A DNA stretch of 33,783 nt, taken from a virus. The notes beneath the pieces are model-generated. The model searched no databases. It saw nothing but the letters and a program-made list of their open reading frames with translations, and had not been told where the DNA came from. Below are positions 32,517 through 33,783 of this stretch, piece after piece (positions within the stretch are counted from its first letter, which is position 1; each line of letters begins with the position of its first letter). The position numbers and the translations under genes were made by a program. The stretch is from the IMG/VR virus record IMGVR_UViG_3300024518_006527, positions 1 through 33,783 of that record. One strand, 5' to 3'.

Positions 32517-32538
32517 ACCTCTAGAGGAGCAGGTACAA

Positions 32539-33783
32539 ATGGCTAATTCTCCGCTGTTCAAGCGCGCTTTCGTTCGCGGTCTCAATTCCGAACTCGTTCG
32601 GACCGGGGCGATCGTATATCCTTCCAAAGAAGCTGCCGATTACGCTGCTGACTACGTCGCAGACAATTCGGGAATGCCTGATCCGGTATCACAGGGAGAT
32701 TCGGTGACTGTAAAAGTCGCCCACGCCCTGTGCGACCAGCTGGTGGACGCTTCACAACACATGTGCAAGCAGGCGGGGGACAAGTACAGCCCCGCTCTCA
32801 CCAAGACTGCTCAAGCCACAGATCCCACTACCACTGCCAAAACGGCAGCGTGGTCTCTGATGCAAAAAGCAGCGGCTGAGACCGGTTCCCTCATGGAGGG
32901 AGGCGACAACGAGAACGATCAGCCTGCTGCTGCGTCTAGCAACGCAGAAGCTGCGCTCGAAGCAGCTCGGCGTCCCGAGAACTACGCCAACATGGGCGAA
33001 GAAGGCGTTGGCAACTACGAGCGCAAGGGCCAAGGCAACGTTGGTACCGAGGAGAAGCACCCGGAGAAGCCGAAGGCTACCGAGGAAGGCACCAACTCTG
33101 TCATCGAGAACACGGCCAAGCACGGCTCGTTGGCCTCGATCATACAGAAGGTTGCTGCTGGCACTGGCTCCCTCATGGATCCGGGGCAAGAGCAGAACGA
33201 TCAACCTGCCGCTGCTTCGGGTAACGCCGAAGCTGCTCTCGAAGCGCAGCGTCGCCCAGAGAACTACGCCAACAAGGGCGAAGACGGCGTCGGTCGCAGC
33301 GACATGGTTCCTGGAACCAACTCGCAGGTGGGTTCGGAGCAGGCACATCCGCTCGCACCGAAGGCCACTGACAGCGGCAAGACCAACGTGCCCATCGAGC
33401 ACATCATGGGCAGCGACGGCGGGTCAAAAAAGGCTTCTGCCTTCGACCAGCTCTTCGGCGAGACAGCGCACTCGGTAGTTCCCTACCTGCCCGCGCGCAT
33501 GAACGAGAACCAAAAGATCGCTCACGTCCGTGCCATGATGGGCCTCGCCGACGATCAGCGGGGAGCGTACCTGCACGACCTGTACAACAGCCTCGGCAGT
33601 GAGAAGAACGCTTCCGAGCTCGTGCGCGACCACTTCCTGAAGACAGCCGCAGCTAAGGAGGCGGAAGCGGCCTCCCACCCAAAAGCACCTAGCGCCGACG
33701 CTGAAAAGCTCGGCAAAGAGCTTCCCCCAGCGCTCAAGGCTCACATGAAGGGCAAAGACTCGGACGACTCCGATGATTCGGAT
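32539..33783 (+). CDS. Virion-like protein with 49-residue tandem repeat, 3'-truncated
   Basis: An open frame of 415 codons from ATG 32539 to the end of the window with no stop. The start is supported by GAGGAG 9 bases upstream and a 17-bp-spaced promoter. The N-terminus FVRGLNSELVRTGA is a looser copy of the leader seen in three other genes. Two 49-residue units (residues 110-158 and 204-252) are 38/49 identical and Asn/Ala/Glu-rich. K-[T/V/I]-A tripeptides occur at least 6 times, as in the gene at 1-1415. A compact helical domain lies near 305-365 and the end becomes Asp/Ser-rich. Likely a head or tail structural protein. The function is unknown. Confidence 0.75.
   Translation, partial: MANSPLFKRAFVRGLNSELVRTGAIVYPSKEAADYAADYVADNSGMPDPVSQGDSVTVKVAHALCDQLVDASQHMCKQAGDKYSPALTKTAQATDPTTTAKTAAWSLMQKAAAETGSLMEGGDNENDQPAAASSNAEAALEAARRPENYANMGEEGVGNYERKGQGNVGTEEKHPEKPKATEEGTNSVIENTAKHGSLASIIQKVAAGTGSLMDPGQEQNDQPAAASGNAEAALEAQRRPENYANKGEDGVGRSDMVPGTNSQVGSEQAHPLAPKATDSGKTNVPIEHIMGSDGGSKKASAFDQLFGETAHSVVPYLPARMNENQKIAHVRAMMGLADDQRGAYLHDLYNSLGSEKNASELVRDHFLKTAAAKEAEAASHPKAPSADAEKLGKELPPALKAHMKGKDSDDSDDSD
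32866..33012 (+). repeat. Coding repeat unit 1 (49 codons)
   Basis: Encodes a unit with GSLMEGG, NDQPAAAS and RRPENYANMGEEGVG. Matches unit 2 at 33148-33294 at 38 of 49 residues; the unit starts are 282 bases apart. Confidence 0.85.
33148..33294 (+). repeat. Coding repeat unit 2 (49 codons)
   Basis: Encodes a unit with GSLMDPG, NDQPAAAS and RRPENYANKGEDGVG, in frame with unit 1. Differences are mostly conservative charge swaps. Confidence 0.85.

Overview
The window is a stretch of a tailed bacteriophage (Caudoviricetes) genome, probably a large one. It holds a terminase large subunit, a portal protein, a DNA polymerase I, a primase-helicase, and a virus-type set of RNA polymerase genes: a beta subunit fused to the N-terminal half of beta-prime, a separate gene for the C-terminal half of beta-prime, and a sigma-70 family factor. 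No bacterial housekeeping genes, rRNA, tRNA, CRISPR array, insertion sequence or integrase were seen. The host cannot be named from the sequence.

Layout. (1) 1-2331, plus strand: three tightly coupled genes, a partial presumed virion protein and two small unknowns. (2) 2429-3706, minus: a MoxR/dynein-type AAA+ ATPase, divergent from (3) terL at 3743-5410, plus. (4) 5411-6289: an island of about 880 bases with only one 72-codon gene; the rest is packed with hairpins and palindromes, including two stem-loops that share an identical 7-base loop on differing but self-complementary stems. (5) 6290-15010, minus: the replication block, read from 15010 downward: a cysteine-containing putative ssDNA-binding protein, a strong terminator, a Cas4-like nuclease, a primase-helicase, a UDG-exonuclease-polymerase fusion and a possible Sm-like protein. 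(6) 15101-15811, plus: the sigma factor, meeting head-on (7) 15808-21626, minus: ParB with a histone-H1-like tail, five small orphans including a zinc ribbon too short for routine gene calling, a second Cas4-like nuclease and an SNF2-type helicase. (8) 21654-23866, plus: portal and a small acidic protein. (9) 23936-24625, minus: a Cys-rich protein. (10) 24753-33783, plus: the RNA polymerase halves, separated by three small genes (Gly-zipper protein, holin-like membrane protein, acidic Pro/Met/Glu repeat protein), then a promoter and a repeat-containing virion-like protein that runs off the window.

How it fits together. The phage appears to carry its own multisubunit polymerase core (beta/beta-prime) and its own sigma factor, so late (or all) phage transcription may use a hybrid or fully viral enzyme. 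No alpha or omega gene lies here. The polymerase and sigma genes both have a TATNNT hexamer 8-9 bases before ATG and no Shine-Dalgarno, suggesting leaderless mRNAs, whereas most other genes have good ribosome sites or stop-start coupling. Replication genes are almost all on the minus strand and overlap by 1-47 bases.

Most unusual points: the beta/beta-prime fusion plus split with loss of the N-terminal beta-prime zinc finger; a shared N-terminal motif on four otherwise unrelated proteins near the structural/RNAP genes; the structured island next to terL; a duplicated C-x2-C-x5-C-x11-C module in the SNF2 protein; the H1-like tail on ParB; and a Lys/Pro-rich insertion in the polymerase exonuclease domain. 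All functional assignments come from motif reading by eye; no database search was run.
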